This document shows positions 63,091 through 64,000 of a stretch of DNA of 64,000 nt, one piece after another (positions within the stretch are counted from its first letter, which is position 1; each line of letters begins with the position of its first letter). The notes below the pieces were generated by a model, which had not been told where the DNA came from, searched no databases, and saw only the letters and a list, made by a program, of their open reading frames with translations. Source of the stretch: Planctomycetota bacterium (GTDB lineage: Bacteria > Planctomycetota > UBA1135 > GCA-002686595); the NCBI GenBank assembly GCA_014237855.1, contig JABACD010000003.1:1-64000 (forward strand). Direction: 5' to 3'. The translations under genes and the position numbers were made by a program.

Positions 63091-64000
63091 ATGTGCGGCA
63101 TCGTCGGTGCGATTCTGAAGAGAGGTCAGGTCCTGCAAGGCATGATCGAGGGCCTGCGTGTCCTGGAGTATCGCGGTTATGACAGTGCTGGTGTCGCAGT
63201 GGCGACCGCGGATGGCATTCGAGTGGCCAAGAAAGCGGGGCGGCTCGAGGGACTCGAAGGAGTCCTGGTGGAGCGAGACTTCCCCGATGCTCAGGCGGGG
63301 ATCGGGCACACGCGCTGGGCAACGCATGGTCCGCCCACGGATCTCAATGCACACCCACACGTCGACGACTCCGGCCAGGTCGCCGTGGTGCACAATGGCA
63401 TCATTGAGAACTATCTCGAGTTGCGTGATGAGCTTCAGGCCAAGGGGATCGAGCTCAAGTCCGACACCGACACCGAGGTCCTGACTCAACTCATTGGTGA
63501 GGAGCTCAAGGACTCAGGGCTGGCCGTCGCGGTTGGCCGCGCTCTGGCCCGGGTACGTGGTTACTACGCGATCGCGGTCCTGCGTGGCGGATCAAGCCCC
63601 GAGGTGGTCTGCGCGCGGCAGGGACCTCCGTTACTGGTGGGACTGGCACGCGAGGGAACCTGGTTGGGCTCTGACGTCCTGGCGGTGATCCCGCACACTC
63701 GCGATGTGATCTTCCTCGAGGACGGTGACATCGCCGAGCTGACTGCGAGTGAAGTGACTGTGCGCGACATGGAGGGCAAGGTCGTGAAGCGCGAGTCCCA
63801 GCGGGTCGACTGGGAAGCAAGCCATACTGGTAAGGGGCAGTGGCCTCACTTCATGCTCAAGGAGATCCATGAGCAGCCGGATGTCCTTGCGCACACGTCA
63901 TTCCACCGGATCGACGAGGAGCAGGGAGACGTTCGCTTCGATGAGGGAGGCTGGACCGATGCGGACCTGGCGGGGATCGATTGCATTCAGGGAATTGCCT
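63091..64000 (+). CDS. glmS: Glutamine--fructose-6-phosphate aminotransferase (isomerising), 3' end outside window
   Basis: The first 303 codons run to the right edge without a stop. After the initiator Met comes CGIVGA, with the N-terminal catalytic Cys of the glutaminase domain. LEYRGYDSAGVA, GIGHTRWATHGPP and HFMLKEIHEQP are further GlmS signatures. GGAGGA at 63078-63083 is well placed before the ATG at 63091. It makes glucosamine-6-phosphate for peptidoglycan. The 57-bp gap upstream is too short for a glmS ribozyme. Confidence 0.96.
   Translation, partial: MCGIVGAILKRGQVLQGMIEGLRVLEYRGYDSAGVAVATADGIRVAKKAGRLEGLEGVLVERDFPDAQAGIGHTRWATHGPPTDLNAHPHVDDSGQVAVVHNGIIENYLELRDELQAKGIELKSDTDTEVLTQLIGEELKDSGLAVAVGRALARVRGYYAIAVLRGGSSPEVVCARQGPPLLVGLAREGTWLGSDVLAVIPHTRDVIFLEDGDIAELTASEVTVRDMEGKVVKRESQRVDWEASHTGKGQWPHFMLKEIHEQPDVLAHTSFHRIDEEQGDVRFDEGGWTDADLAGIDCIQGIA

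Noticed and set aside
1..64000. CRISPR arrays, insertion sequences, prophage or integrative elements
   Set aside because: No regularly spaced direct repeats, transposase, integrase or phage structural genes were seen, and no att-like repeat was noticed beside the tRNA.

Overview
The window is one continuous stretch of a GC-rich bacterial chromosome. It is densely packed with housekeeping and envelope genes and shows no phage, insertion sequence or CRISPR array. A Planctomycetota origin is the best guess. The 140-aa gene at 54082-54504 looks like the Planctomycetes/Verrucomicrobia conserved family TIGR04138. Two secreted proteins end in a Cys/Gly-rich domain that I associate with secreted proteins of marine planctomycetes. 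Many starts are GTG or TTG, and secreted beta-propeller, lipoprotein and TPR proteins are abundant. The assignment is inferred from gene content, not from a marker phylogeny.

Layout. 1-18.9 kb is an envelope glycan region: a sulfatase tail, two GT4 glycosyltransferases, a flippase, a B12-binding radical SAM enzyme, a GNAT acyltransferase, a polysaccharide deacetylase and a UPF0261 protein. It also holds two secreted proteins (a lipoprotein and a 1054-aa propeller/Ig protein) that converge on a perfect hairpin. A minus-strand operon follows in the order SxtJ-like small membrane protein, carbamoyltransferase, SGNH hydrolase fused to a DUF5989-like tail, with a separate 43-aa membrane microprotein downstream. 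19-24 kb holds an HtrA-type protease, tRNA-Val(GAC), alanine dehydrogenase, UppP and a Nif3-family protein. 24-28 kb carries two secreted proteins with unrelated passengers but the same C-terminal domain: a seven-blade FG-GAP propeller and a pyroglutamyl-peptidase-like protein with Ser in place of the catalytic Cys.

28.3-47.3 kb is a nearly complete type IV pilus/type II secretion-like cluster. It runs major pilin, PilM, PilN/O/P-like inner-membrane proteins, secretin, a TPR lipoprotein that could be its pilotin, PilB ATPase and PilC platform. Four minor pseudopilins follow, two of them greatly enlarged. A signalling set lies inside it: a PAS histidine kinase, a 68-aa receiver remnant without the phospho-acceptor region, a STAS protein, and a receiver-PAS-GGDEF-EAL protein whose GGDEF motif is lost while EAL is intact. 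No prepilin peptidase or PilT lies in the window.

47.3-64 kb is mostly housekeeping: a lipoprotein amidase, a TPR protein with an HEFTH metallopeptidase motif, a methyltransferase, thymidylate kinase, DNA polymerase III delta', the TIGR04138 protein, an AI-2E transporter family protein, a large S41 C-terminal processing protease, MoaC, AccB, AccC, a lipoprotein, a UDP-glucuronate decarboxylase-like enzyme and the first 303 codons of GlmS.

Two regions merit the most attention. One is the pilus cluster with its enlarged minor pilins and embedded, partly degenerate signalling genes. The other is the SxtJ/carbamoyltransferase/SGNH-DUF5989 operon beside the glycan genes, which reads as a cell-surface glycan decoration module. 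The shared C-terminal domain at 24-28 kb is a third lead and may be a sorting or anchoring signal.
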